In this document: piece after piece, positions 55,601 through 64,000 of the stretch
Layout: each line of letters begins with the position of its first letter
How positions within the stretch are numbered: the stretch's first letter is position 1
Assembly: GCF_003144115.1 (NCBI RefSeq)
Contig: NW_020312008.1
Coordinates: 214,477-278,476 of the forward strand
Direction of reading: 5' to 3'
From: Tilletiopsis washingtonensis
Lineage: Eukaryota > Basidiomycota > Exobasidiomycetes > Entylomatales
DNA: 64,000 nt
Notes under the pieces: generated by a model
The model's input: the letters and a program-made list of their open reading frames with translations, nothing else
What the model was told of the DNA's origin: nothing
Database searches by the model: none
Program-made: the position numbers and the translations under genes

Positions 55601-56976
55601 GGGCGTGCCCAGCGGCGTGCGAGATGGCGATGCGGCGGCCGAGGGCGCAAGCAGGTCCGCCGTGCGCGCCGAGACCGGCTCATCTGGCCGCGGCGAGGCA
55701 GTCATCGGATCGAGTCCGGCCTCTTGCCGCGCCTGGCCAAGCAGCGCCGGATCGACCTCGAATGCTGGCTGATGAGACACAGGCGAGGCCGCGCCGCCTG
55801 CACCTCCTGCACCGGAGCCCTCAGCCTGCTTGTCGGCCCACTCCACGATCTTGCGATTGATGAAGTCGGCTGTGCCAGCGGCATGAGCGCCGTCCCCCCT
55901 TCAGCTGCCTTGCAAAACTCACGTTCGCCGAGGGCGCCGACCAGATCCCACAGTCTCCGCGTAGCCACCTCGCGAAGCAGCTCGCGCACCAGTGCACTGC
56001 CATGCTCCTCGCGCGGCAGATGCCGCTCCAGCAGCGCCGCAATAGCATCGCGCAGAGCATCCACACGCGCCGCCGAGTTCGGCCACAGGCCTGTCGAGAT
56101 GTTTGCTGGGTTCGCCCGCCGGGCGCGCATCACAGTGTAGAGCACCGAGGTGGTGGTGTGCAGGAGCTCCGATGCCTGAAGCACGCGGCGTCAGCGGCTT
56201 GTCGCCGCCAGTCCAGCCTCGGAGCGCTCGGTCACAAAGCACTCACGAGATCCACACTGCGCGTGCTCGCACTGACGCGCGCATGCACGCTGTCCACCAC
56301 CTCGTCGATGGTAAAGTGCGCCGTGCGCGGGAAAGAGGGGTGGGAGAGCGTCTGGCCCTGGTACCTGCAGCGCAGATGACGTGCATCAGCAGCGGGCGCT
56401 CCAGCTGTTCCGCGTTGGGCCTCACCAGGAGCAGATAAAGTCGCGCACGACGAGCTCGGTCAGCTCATCGAGCGGCCGGCGCAGCTGCGGCGCCATGCCC
56501 TCGGGCCGCTTGGCTCGCGGGCGCACGCGGCCGGATGCGTCGCCCGAGCGCAGCTTGGCGTCGTCTGCGGCACTGGCGCTGGGCGGGGGTCCGCTGCCCA
56601 GCTGCGGCAGGAAGCGTGCCGGGTCCCAGCGCCGCAGCGACTGCGGCTCGGCGGCGGCGTCAGGCAGTGCCAGGAGGAGGCGCACCCAGGGCGAGAGGAG
56701 CAGCAGTGCTGTGCTGCAGAGCACGAGCAGCAAGTTCACGAAGCCTGCACGCAGCAGCAGCAGGCCGAGCGGCAGCAGGAGTGCCACGCTGAGCGGCGAG
56801 CGCGGCAGGGCCACGTTGCTGCTGCTGCTGCTGCCGCGGTTGCTGCCGCTGCTGGCGCTTCTCGGCCCGCCGCTGCTGCCGGGCGCAGCGTCGCGACTGC
56901 CGTCGAGGGCGCCGCTGCCGCCGGACGCGGATGCGGCGCCAGTGCTGCCTGCGCCGTGCGGAGGAGACGAGGGCAT
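52681..56976 (-). CDS. MDM1: Mdm1-like PXA-PX-nexin_C sorting nexin
   Basis: Five exons (56976-56426, 56364-56247, 56175-55923, 55869-54685, 54629-52681) give 1351 aa. Two adjacent N-terminal hydrophobic segments (LSVALLLPLGLLLL, FVNLLLVLCSTALLLL) form a membrane hairpin. A PXA domain follows (LDELTELVVRDFICSWYQG to DFINRKIVEWADKQ, about residues 165-330). A long Pro/Ser-rich linker leads to a PX domain (SLVVAVTDVSVNAERPNRPVDARTLELMI..WSEFEQLEKDLRRTL). The C-terminal nexin domain has DEAFNISGGWTLRRGMLRVLEQ and ELREKYWPDGKW. I see no RGS domain. Yeast Mdm1 has this order and tethers ER to vacuole at lipid-droplet sites; SNX13/14/25 are animal relatives. Confidence 0.85.
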
Positions 56977-57625
56977 GGCGTGGCGGGCGAGACCGCAGGG
57001 AGATGGTGGGCAGGACAGAAGCAAGCCGCGTTGCTCGCCGCTGCCGCATCGGCCGACGCGCCTCGGGCCGGGCCAGCGACGCGTGGAGCGTGGGAGCGCC
57101 ACGCTGGCCGTCGCCGCAGAACTGCTGCCCAGCTACACGTTGTTGAGCGTGCATACGGCACTCCGTCGGCAGTGAGCTCTAGGATACGCTCAGGGGATTT
57201 TTTCGGTGCATTTCAGTACACCGCATGATCGACACGGTCTCGAAAACACGCGTGGGTCTTGAGCTTGCGTTGGCTTGCCAACGGGCGCATGTCGACGTGG
57301 CCGCATCGGGCGCGCCGCGCCGTGCCGCCCCGAGTTGCTGCGGGCGTCGGCGCTTCCGGCGCAGCATGCCGGCGTCGCGACAACGTGCAAGTCGGCGCAG
57401 GCGCAGCTCTGCTCTCACTTGAAAAGGCCTACTGGCTCCCTTTCTCTCCGTCTCATCTCACCTCTCTGCACCCGCTGTCGGTCGGCCCCCTCAATCCTCA
57501 TCCTCTGCGCGAGATTCCGCTTCGCCTGCGCATCCACCCACCCTCGACGCAGCCTTGTGCACTGCCTGCGAAGTGCTCTCACTCGACATACCCACGAAGA
57601 CTTCACACTCATCGCTCTGCACGCC
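56977..57625. promoter_or_regulatory. Divergent promoter region; part duplicated at 59682-59720
   Basis: About 650 bases. The stretch 57301-57350 resembles 59682-59720 upstream of the second F-box paralogue (shared CCGCATC, GTGCCGCCCC and AGTTGCTGCG blocks). A T-run (GATTTTTTCGG) lies at 57197. No other gene seen. Confidence 0.5.
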
Positions 57626-59353
57626 ATGTCCACCTCCGACGTCACAACGGCAGCCAGCACGAGCGGCGCGGCACCGTTCAGCCTCGAGGCGCACTTTCCC
57701 ATGGAGCTGCTGTTGCTCATCATCGGCATGCTCGAGCCACTGGCATATCTCAAGCTCTCGCAGACGAGTCGCAGCATGCGCCAGCTGCTGAAGCAGCCCG
57801 AGCATCTGCATCGCCTCGTGCGCCGCCCCAGCAGCCGCACGCGCAGGTGGGAAGGCCGCTTCTCCGACCCGGTGTGGGAGCAACTAGTGCTGAGGGCGTA
57901 CGTTGGCCCACAGGCGCGCTGGGACAAGAAAGAAGGGAGGGCGGCCCAGGATCCCCTCCGCATACGCATGAGTAACCTAACGCTCATCGCTGCAGCAAGC
58001 ATCGGCAGCAGTGGCCGCTACGTCGCCTTGCTGACGCCAGAGCACGAGGTCCGCATGTGGGATCTGTTCATGCGCCGCGAGGTGCATATCCCCCAGCTGC
58101 ATGGTGACATGTGGCATACTCGTCCCGAAAACACTGACTCAGGTCGGTTCGAGTCTGGCCACGGACATGATGGTTGCCGAGACCTCGAGATCGAGCTGTA
58201 CGACGACGACGATCTGCTGATCGTCAAGGACTCAAGCTGCTGGGGAGTATGGGATCTCAAATATGCCGACCGTCCGATGATCTCCGAGAGTCGCGCCGAG
58301 ATGGACCGCAACGAGCTGTCGAACAATCTCACTCGCGCGCTCCTATACGACCATCGAGGCACCCTACACGCGCCCAGAATTCGCGACCGCGACACCAGGC
58401 CGGTGTGGAGGGGGGTGAAGGCCTGGGCCGCCGCCCGATGCTCCTCCGCCCTCCTCCTCTACGGCCAAAACGTGCAAGACCCGGAGATGAGCGACTCTTG
58501 GGACGGGCTTCAGCTCTGGGATATAGAAACGCAACAGCTAGTACAAAGCAAGCCTCTGGCTCATCTGCAGCTGCCCCCCGGCACGGAGGGCGATCTCTTG
58601 CCGTCGGTCCTGTACCTCTCGGACGACGGCACTCGCGCGGTGTACCTTGACAACGGCGTGCGGCCGCCCCCGCGTCGGATCTGGAACCAGCCGGCGCCAG
58701 AGCCCGTCGAGCCAATAACGAGACTGAGGTCGTGGAGCCTCAGCGATCCCGAGTGGCCCGTCACCATCTTCGACGACGAGCTCACCGACGAGGAAGGTCT
58801 CGACTCGCTCTCTCCGGACGGCCACTTCAGGATCGCAATCAGCCGCCACGGCACCATCCGCGTGTTCGACCTCTGCGGACAGAAGCCCATGTTTGCTGTT
58901 CGGGCAGGGGCCTACGTGATGCCACTGCTCGACTTTGGGCCCTGGAAGCGCACCGTGCCGTGGCACCGAGTCGGGCAGCCACTGATTGCACTCCTGAGCC
59001 AACGGCTGATCTCCGAAGATCCGCGTCGGTACCTGCATGCGCTGGAGCAGACGCCCTGGGGGGCCTTTGTCTCGGCTGACGGTCCTGAGATCCAGGCGCT
59101 CCTGGACGCCGGCATCGAGGTGCTCGGCAGCGACCACGATCCTGCCCTGCGCGACGAAAAGACGACGAGAAAGTGGAATTGGAGACTGGCTGCCGTCGAT
59201 GCGCACGATGACTGGATGCTCACGAGCGACCGCTGCGGCCCCATCCTCTGCCGCACCGACGGCGACGGCGAAGTCACCGAGGACGAGTGGTGTCGCATTC
59301 CCGGCTGCTTCACGTGCGACGTTGAGGCTATGAAGCTGCATGGGCTTCGTTGA
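57626..59353 (+). CDS. F-box/beta-propeller-like protein, tandem paralogue A (intronless)
   Basis: A single exon of 575 aa from the ATG at 57626. Residues about 30-65 form an F-box-like helix set (PMELLLLIIGMLEPLAYLKL, then SQTSRSMRQLL). Then RWEGRFSDPVWEQLVL is shared with paralogue B. The middle has WD/propeller-like blades: SSGRYVALLTPEHEVRMWDL, LYLSDDGTRAVYL, LSPDGHFRIAISRHGTIRVF. The C terminus has DDWMLTSDRCGPILCR and CRIPGCFTCD. F-box proteins usually serve SCF ubiquitin ligases; the target is unknown. The lack of introns stands out in this intron-dense window. I do not recognise a named family. Confidence 0.78.
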   Translation: MSTSDVTTAASTSGAAPFSLEAHFPMELLLLIIGMLEPLAYLKLSQTSRSMRQLLKQPEHLHRLVRRPSSRTRRWEGRFSDPVWEQLVLRAYVGPQARWDKKEGRAAQDPLRIRMSNLTLIAAASIGSSGRYVALLTPEHEVRMWDLFMRREVHIPQLHGDMWHTRPENTDSGRFESGHGHDGCRDLEIELYDDDDLLIVKDSSCWGVWDLKYADRPMISESRAEMDRNELSNNLTRALLYDHRGTLHAPRIRDRDTRPVWRGVKAWAAARCSSALLLYGQNVQDPEMSDSWDGLQLWDIETQQLVQSKPLAHLQLPPGTEGDLLPSVLYLSDDGTRAVYLDNGVRPPPRRIWNQPAPEPVEPITRLRSWSLSDPEWPVTIFDDELTDEEGLDSLSPDGHFRIAISRHGTIRVFDLCGQKPMFAVRAGAYVMPLLDFGPWKRTVPWHRVGQPLIALLSQRLISEDPRRYLHALEQTPWGAFVSADGPEIQALLDAGIEVLGSDHDPALRDEKTTRKWNWRLAAVDAHDDWMLTSDRCGPILCRTDGDGEVTEDEWCRIPGCFTCDVEAMKLHGLR

Positions 59354-59913
59354 CTCGCGCGTCAGTCTTGAGAGACGAGCGCTGCCCTGATCCGCAATAT
59401 CTATCCGTGCCTCTGTGACTTTCCCTTACCATCCTATCTGCTGGTCATGTCGTCGCAAGACTGACCTGTGCCGCATCGCACCTGATCCTGCGCCTTCTCC
59501 ATCTGCCCTGCGTGCCACCGCCATCTGCCCTGCGTGCCATCGCCACACTGGCCGCCTGACCGCCGCCGCATCCGAAGTCCAGCCAAAAAGACGCTCGATG
59601 CTGACCTTTCACCGCTTGCTGACGTCTACGAGTTGCTGCGGCAGCGGCATGCGGCACATCTGACGAGTGAGACCGGCTGCGCCGCATCCAGCGCGTTGTG
59701 CCGCCCCCAAGTTGCTGCGCGCTGCGGCAACGGCATCCAGCGCATGCGGCGGGACGCATGGCCGGCACGCCGCCGAGCAGACGCAGCACATTAACTTAGA
59801 AGGTCGCAACGGCCTGTCCTCCCGCTCCAGCAACACTTCACTCGCCTTGTTTCGCTGTCTACTCCCCCTCGCTGCACCGCCTCTTCGTCGCCGCCACCAT
59901 CGACGCTGCTCCG
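59354..59913 (+). promoter_or_regulatory. Promoter of F-box paralogue B, with duplicated block
   Basis: About 560 bases between the tandem paralogues. The block 59682-59720 matches 57301-57350 imperfectly with a small indel, as expected if the duplication included upstream sequence. No other gene seen. Confidence 0.5.
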
Positions 59914-61821
59914 ATGCCACAACGCTCTGCGCGATCCGCACGCCCGCGCGCGAAGTCGCTTCCACCCTCCGGCGTGATGTTTTCGCCTGAGGTCGAGCAG
60001 GAAGCAGACAGCAGCCCGAGGTTGACGTTCCAGCAGCCGATGCCGCTGCCCGTCGAACTGCTGCTCGAGGTGGCGCATTACGTGCAGACGTACCTGAATC
60101 TCTCGCAGATGAACCGCTGCCTGCGCAGGGCCCTCCAGAAGACGAAGCGACTGCAACACGTCGTCCTCTATCGTGAGGACAGCGACCCCAACTGGGCAGG
60201 CCGCTTCTCGCGCCCGCTCTGGGAGCAGTTAGTCTTGCAGACCAACTTTGCGGCGCATGTGCGCGACAAGCCGTGGCATGGCTTCCTGCGCAACGTGCGC
60301 TACGGGATAGTAGCCCTCAGCGTGGGCCCCAGCGGCCGCTTCGTGGCGTATCTGACGTCGGACAGGGAGGTACGCTTCTGGGATATCTTCATGCGCACGG
60401 AATTTCATGTCCCAATCGACGGCAATGTTGTGCTCAACGAGAACGGCCGGCCAGACGAGATAGAACACCTCAACTGCAAGAACGCGCGCATCGAACTGAT
60501 CGACGGGTACCCTCTGCTGCTCGTCGAGTACTCGTGCTGCTGGGTGCTGTGGAATCTCAACGGTGACTGTAAGATCCCAATCTTCGCCAAAATCAAGCGC
60601 CACGGCTTCATGGTGCTGGCCGCGAACAGCCGCTACATCCTGGACTTTAACATCCCCTCTTACACGCTGACTGCGTACGATTTGGCCGACTTCACGAAGG
60701 AGCACCGCGGCCCGGGCTACTACTCCACGCGCTGGTACGGCGTGCAAGCCTCTGCCTCAGCGCGCAAGTCGACGCGCTTGCTCATGTACGGACACCGTAT
60801 CAAGATGCGGAGCAGGGCGGTCAACACTGAATTGCACTGCACCGATGTACGTGTCAACGTGTTGCTGCTGTGCGATATCGACGAGAGCCTGCGGGGCGGG
60901 CCCGAGCTGCTGCGGTGCGAGCCTCGACTACTTCTGGATCCCTTAGCTTGGCTCGGCGTGGATGTGCGGAACCATCAGCTCTCCCCGATCAGCTTGCGCC
61001 TCTCCGACGATGGGATGCGGGCCGTCCATGCCGTCGTCAGCCGCGCAGCTCAAGGTCCAGGAACGACACAGGCCAGCACGTTCAGCAAAATCGAGTCGTG
61101 GAGCCTTGCGAGTGACGACTGGAGCCCCAGGGTGTACCACGACATCGACATCGACCTGGAAACGCCCGGTCGGCTGTCGCCCGACGGCCGCTACTGGATT
61201 GCGCTGACGCTCTGCGGCACCGCGATGCTCTACGACCTCAGCCGAGCGCAGCACGTCTATGCCCTGCGCTCCGGCACGTACTCGTATCCGGTGCTGGAGC
61301 GCCTCAGCTGGGAGCAGCGGCCGAGATGGAGCCCCGAGACATTCGACCCGCTCGTCGCGCTGCTGCTCGGGCTGCTGCACAAGGGCGTCCTGCAAGAGAT
61401 GCCGCGCCTCAAGGAGCTGCCGGCCGACACTGCCCTCGACACGCCGCAGGGCCGCGAGCTGAAGCGGCTCCTCGACGTCGGCGCCTTTGTCATTGCCTTT
61501 GAGGACGCTCGCTCGCCGGCGACATCCACCGGCGCGGACAAGAGCTACGAGCTGTCGCTGCGCGGCTGGGACAAGAACGTGGCAGTCGTGTGTCGAGAGG
61601 CCGGCTGGATGGCCACGGTCACCTCCTGCGGGCCCGTCTTTTGCCATCCGCTTGCTTCACGAGAGCGCGCTGTCTGCGGTCGGCTGGAGTGCTTCAAGTG
61701 CGACAGGCTGGCAGGGGAGCGACGATGGAAGATGGAGGGACCCTACAGTAGGGAGACGACTCCAGCAGCGTCGGACTCGCCGCCGCCGTGGCCGCCGTCG
61801 AGTCCCATCTATAGGGGGTAG
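59914..61821 (+). CDS. F-box/beta-propeller-like protein, tandem paralogue B (intronless)
   Basis: A single exon of 635 aa. It shares with paralogue A the F-box-like start (MPLPVELLLEVAHYVQTYLN, LSQMNRCLRRAL), the block WAGRFSRPLWEQLVL, and propeller-like repeats (GPSGRFVAYLTSDREVRFWD, LRLSDDGMRAVHAV, LSPDGRYWIALTLCGTAMLY). The C-terminal cysteine module is also shared (GWMATVTSCGPVFCHPL, CGRLECFKCDRL). It is about 60 aa longer than A, with a Pro/Ser tail. Identity looks low outside these blocks, so the duplication is old or fast evolving. Intronless like A. Function unknown; SCF adaptor is the family-based guess. Confidence 0.78.
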   Translation: MPQRSARSARPRAKSLPPSGVMFSPEVEQEADSSPRLTFQQPMPLPVELLLEVAHYVQTYLNLSQMNRCLRRALQKTKRLQHVVLYREDSDPNWAGRFSRPLWEQLVLQTNFAAHVRDKPWHGFLRNVRYGIVALSVGPSGRFVAYLTSDREVRFWDIFMRTEFHVPIDGNVVLNENGRPDEIEHLNCKNARIELIDGYPLLLVEYSCCWVLWNLNGDCKIPIFAKIKRHGFMVLAANSRYILDFNIPSYTLTAYDLADFTKEHRGPGYYSTRWYGVQASASARKSTRLLMYGHRIKMRSRAVNTELHCTDVRVNVLLLCDIDESLRGGPELLRCEPRLLLDPLAWLGVDVRNHQLSPISLRLSDDGMRAVHAVVSRAAQGPGTTQASTFSKIESWSLASDDWSPRVYHDIDIDLETPGRLSPDGRYWIALTLCGTAMLYDLSRAQHVYALRSGTYSYPVLERLSWEQRPRWSPETFDPLVALLLGLLHKGVLQEMPRLKELPADTALDTPQGRELKRLLDVGAFVIAFEDARSPATSTGADKSYELSLRGWDKNVAVVCREAGWMATVTSCGPVFCHPLASRERAVCGRLECFKCDRLAGERRWKMEGPYSRETTPAASDSPPPWPPSSPIYRG

Positions 61822-62399
61822 AGCTGACCTTGTGCTCGGCTGCTGCGCTGCATCACAATTCGCGTTCGAGCGAGGCGACTGGCATGTCCCATATGCACCT
61901 CCCAGATCCCTTCGCGCCTATCTCGATATCCGACGTCGTGCGCCTTGGCACGCATGAGTACCGCGGCCCTTACTCGTGCACCGTGAATGACACACATGCG
62001 TCATGCCTCGGTCTTGAGACCGCTCGCGTTGCCGCGCAGAATCGCCATGCTCAATACATGTAGCGCCGAGGGTGGGAGGCGTGAAGCAACTCATCGAAAT
62101 GCGAGAACGACCAAGAGAGAAAATGACATGCAGGCGCGGATCCGAGTCGTGAGAGTGTGTGAGAGAGAGAAGGAAGAATGACGAGGAATCGAGGGGTGAG
62201 TGCTGAGAGAGGGAGACCACGAGGGTCGGGAGAGTCTCGAGGGATGTAGAGCGGAGATGCGAGCCGGAAGGAAGCTGCTGGAATCGAGAGAGGATGGTGG
62301 GGAACTTGCGGTGATGATCGAGTGAGCAGTATGAGAAGAGGCGGGTACAGTTGCATTGCCCGAATGGAAGAGAGGGGCCGAGAGACAGCGAGAGAAGTC
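61822..62399. other. Convergent 3' region, purine-rich on the plus strand
   Basis: About 580 bases between the stop codons of paralogue B and the low-complexity protein. The part 62080-62400 is rich in GAGAG motifs. No gene recognised. Confidence 0.4.
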
Positions 62400-63335
62400 T
62401 CAAAGGCCCTCGTCCATCCCATCGCCCTGCCCCTCTCCTCGTCCATACCCCGCAGCGCCCGAGCCATGGCCATAGCCATACCCCTCGCCGCGCCCCATCC
62501 ACGCCTCGGGCGCCGAGTGTGCCTGCGGAGCGTGTGCGGCGGCGCTCGCAGAGGCCGCAGGCGCCGGCGGCGCATTGAAGCCGACTTTGCGCCGCGGCGT
62601 GCCCGCTGCGCCGCGCATCGGCTCCTGCTCCATGCCCTGCTGCTGCTGCTGCTGCTGTGGCGGCGGCGGCGGCGTGCCGCTGCCGCCGCGCTCGTCGCGC
62701 TCCCACAGCGCGCCGAGCGCAGAGGCCGGCCACGGCGGCGCCGGTGCGGCAGGCGTATGTTGCGGCGTGTTCTGCGGCGCACGCACGGCGGTGGCGCCGC
62801 CGAGCGACGAGGCGGAGGAGGGGTGGGAATGCGGCGGCGTGGTGAGGTTGGAGGAGGAGGACGTGGAGGCGACGGTCGAGGTCAAGGACGGCGAGAAGGC
62901 GTAGGAGGAGGGATGCGACAGCGGCGTCTGGGACGTCGACATGCTCGTGCTGCCACTGCCGCTGCCGCCCGCGCGGCTGGCGCCGACGCCGCTGCTGGCG
63001 TAGCCGGCGCCGGAGATGGAGATGGAGCTGCCGCGGGCGTACGCGTCGTGCGTGTATGCGCCGCCGCGCGGCGCATCGACGTACGACGACGACGGCGCCG
63101 CGGCGCCCGCCATGGCGCTGTAGCTGCTGCTCGGCGCGGCGCTGCCCCATGCGTGGCCCGGCGCCGCGTGCGCGTGTGTGCCGGCGACCGAGGAGGAGCC
63201 ACTGGCGTCGGGCCCGAGTGCGTGCTGGCCCAGGGCGGCGCGCAGCTCGGAACGCATGGCCGCCAGCTCGGAGCCGCGGTCGCCGGCGTTGATGGCGCGC
63301 ATGGAGCCGATGAGGTCGTCGAGATTGAGCGCCAT
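62400..63335 (-). CDS. Low-complexity protein of unknown function
   Basis: A single open frame of 311 aa from the ATG at 63335. The first 35 residues (MALNLDDLIGSMRAINAGDR, then GSELAAMRSELRAAL) look like a real amphipathic N terminus. The rest is Ser/Ala/Gly-rich with QQQQQQQ and PPPPP runs, a basic RRKVGF patch, and a Gly/Tyr-rich tail ending GEGQGDGMDEGL. No domain recognised. The frame stays open on other strands too, so support comes mainly from the N terminus and the composition. Confidence 0.55.
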   Translation of the reverse strand: MALNLDDLIGSMRAINAGDRGSELAAMRSELRAALGQHALGPDASGSSSVAGTHAHAAPGHAWGSAAPSSSYSAMAGAAAPSSSYVDAPRGGAYTHDAYARGSSISISGAGYASSGVGASRAGGSGSGSTSMSTSQTPLSHPSSYAFSPSLTSTVASTSSSSNLTTPPHSHPSSASSLGGATAVRAPQNTPQHTPAAPAPPWPASALGALWERDERGGSGTPPPPPQQQQQQQGMEQEPMRGAAGTPRRKVGFNAPPAPAASASAAAHAPQAHSAPEAWMGRGEGYGYGHGSGAAGYGRGEGQGDGMDEGL

Positions 63336-64000
63336 GCTGCGAGGCGCGAGGAGGTGTGTGTGTGGAGTGAGAGAGGAGAGGTGGAGTGGTGAAGACGCGC
63401 CGAGGAGGCAACGAGATGGAAAGAGAGACCGGGCGACCGAGCAGGCGAGCACGAGGAGGTGCGCACTGGGCAGGAGCGACGGGCGCCGGCACAGCAGCAG
63501 TCGGGCGCCGGACGGAGCACGTCGAGCTGCGGGCGCTGCACCTGCAAGCGCGAGCCAAGGACGCCGAGGGAGAGCGAGGACGCTGTGCGGGCGGCGCCGA
63601 GGAAGACGTGAAGCTGCGCCGCGCCTTGTGCGGCGAGAGGGAGTGCGGCGGGGCTGATGCGGGTGAGGCTGGCTCGATGCGTGTGGAGAGGAAGCACGCC
63701 TGGCTGCGCCTCGCCCCTCGCGCCCCTCTGCGTCAGCTCCGGCGCTGACCGGGCCGCGCGGCGCGCCTACTCCGCACCCGTGGCGCCGAGGCTAGGCGCA
63801 AGCGCCGCGCAGCGCGAAGGCTCGGTGTCCGCGCCGCCGCGAGCTCGCCGAGTGCGGGGATCTGCTGATCCTGCCTGCATGCTGCCGCCACGCTTGCGCT
63901 CCTCGCGCAAACGGCAGCGCGGGCTGCCACTGGCAGCTGCGAGGCGAGTGGTACAGCACGCCCGGACGCCTGCCCGGCCTTCTCGCCAGCAGCCAGGAAG
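63336..64000. other. Right-hand flank, no gene seen
   Basis: About 665 bases upstream of the minus-strand low-complexity gene. The first 120 bases are G/A-rich on the plus strand (pyrimidine-rich leader for the minus gene). Beyond 63750 the frames are Arg/Ala-rich and not convincing; a gene may begin past the edge. Confidence 0.35.

Noticed and set aside
61918-63558. A 546-residue minus-strand open frame
   Set aside because: Arg-rich antisense or out-of-frame translation across an intergenic region and the low-complexity gene; no recognisable domain.
1-64000. Bacterial origin suggested by high GC and long open frames
   Set aside because: Dense spliceosomal introns, an intron-bearing tRNA-Leu and eukaryote-only complexes (AP-1, TRAPP, DOCK) show nuclear fungal DNA.

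Overview
The window is 64 kb of GC-rich nuclear DNA from a fungus. It is packed with protein genes broken by many short introns. Most introns are about 47-60 nt, with GTGAGT or GTGCGT donors, a CTGAC/CTAAC-like branch site and YAG acceptors. The gene set (Gep4, Vip1, Kch1, Trs85, Mdm1, mitofissin, a quinate-repressor-like protein) is fungal. GC content, intron density and microexons point to a basidiomycete, plausibly a yeast-like Ustilaginomycotina lineage; the exact placement is inference. I saw no viral, LTR or DNA-transposon remains and no CRISPR array.

Layout. 1-21 kb: tail of an unknown gene; a spherulin-4-like protein (534-1634, +); Gep4 phosphatidylglycerophosphate phosphatase (1912-3602, -); AP-1 beta adaptin (4208-6977, +); a DOCK-family GEF (7739-14800, +) convergent with a gamma-tubulin complex component (14887-18460, -); and an LRR protein (18728-21016, +). 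21-31 kb: an F-box/LRR protein (21370-24368, +); Vip1 inositol pyrophosphate kinase (24721-28600, +); and a mitochondrial class III CoA-transferase (from 28946, +) that runs into a 595-base assembly gap (31072-31666) flanked by 27 Gs. 31-41 kb: the first exon of an Atg44/mitofissin-like gene (-), a tRNA-Leu(TAA) with intron, a quinate-repressor-like AROM relative (32185-34680, +), an amino-acid transporter (35123-37295, -) and Kch1 (39045-41520, +). 42-64 kb: complex I NDUFA1 (-), TRAPPC8/Trs85 (43974-49094, +), a signal-peptide/single-TM protein (-), a small GPI-type secreted protein (+), an Mdm1-like PXA-PX protein (-), two tandem intronless F-box/propeller paralogues (57626-61821, +), and a low-complexity protein (-).

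The genes do not form one pathway. Themes are membrane traffic and contact sites (AP-1, Trs85, Mdm1), cytoskeleton and polarity (DOCK, gamma-tubulin complex), mitochondria (Gep4, CoA-transferase, mitofissin, NDUFA1) and signalling (Vip1, Kch1).

The most notable observations are two 5-nt microexons in unrelated conserved genes, further exons of 12-17 nt including three in a row, a GC-AG intron, and a tandem pair of intronless F-box/propeller paralogues with a shared C-terminal cysteine module. I derived the exon models by hand from splice signals, reading-frame continuity and family conservation. For every complete spliced model whose ends I fixed, the summed exon lengths are divisible by three.
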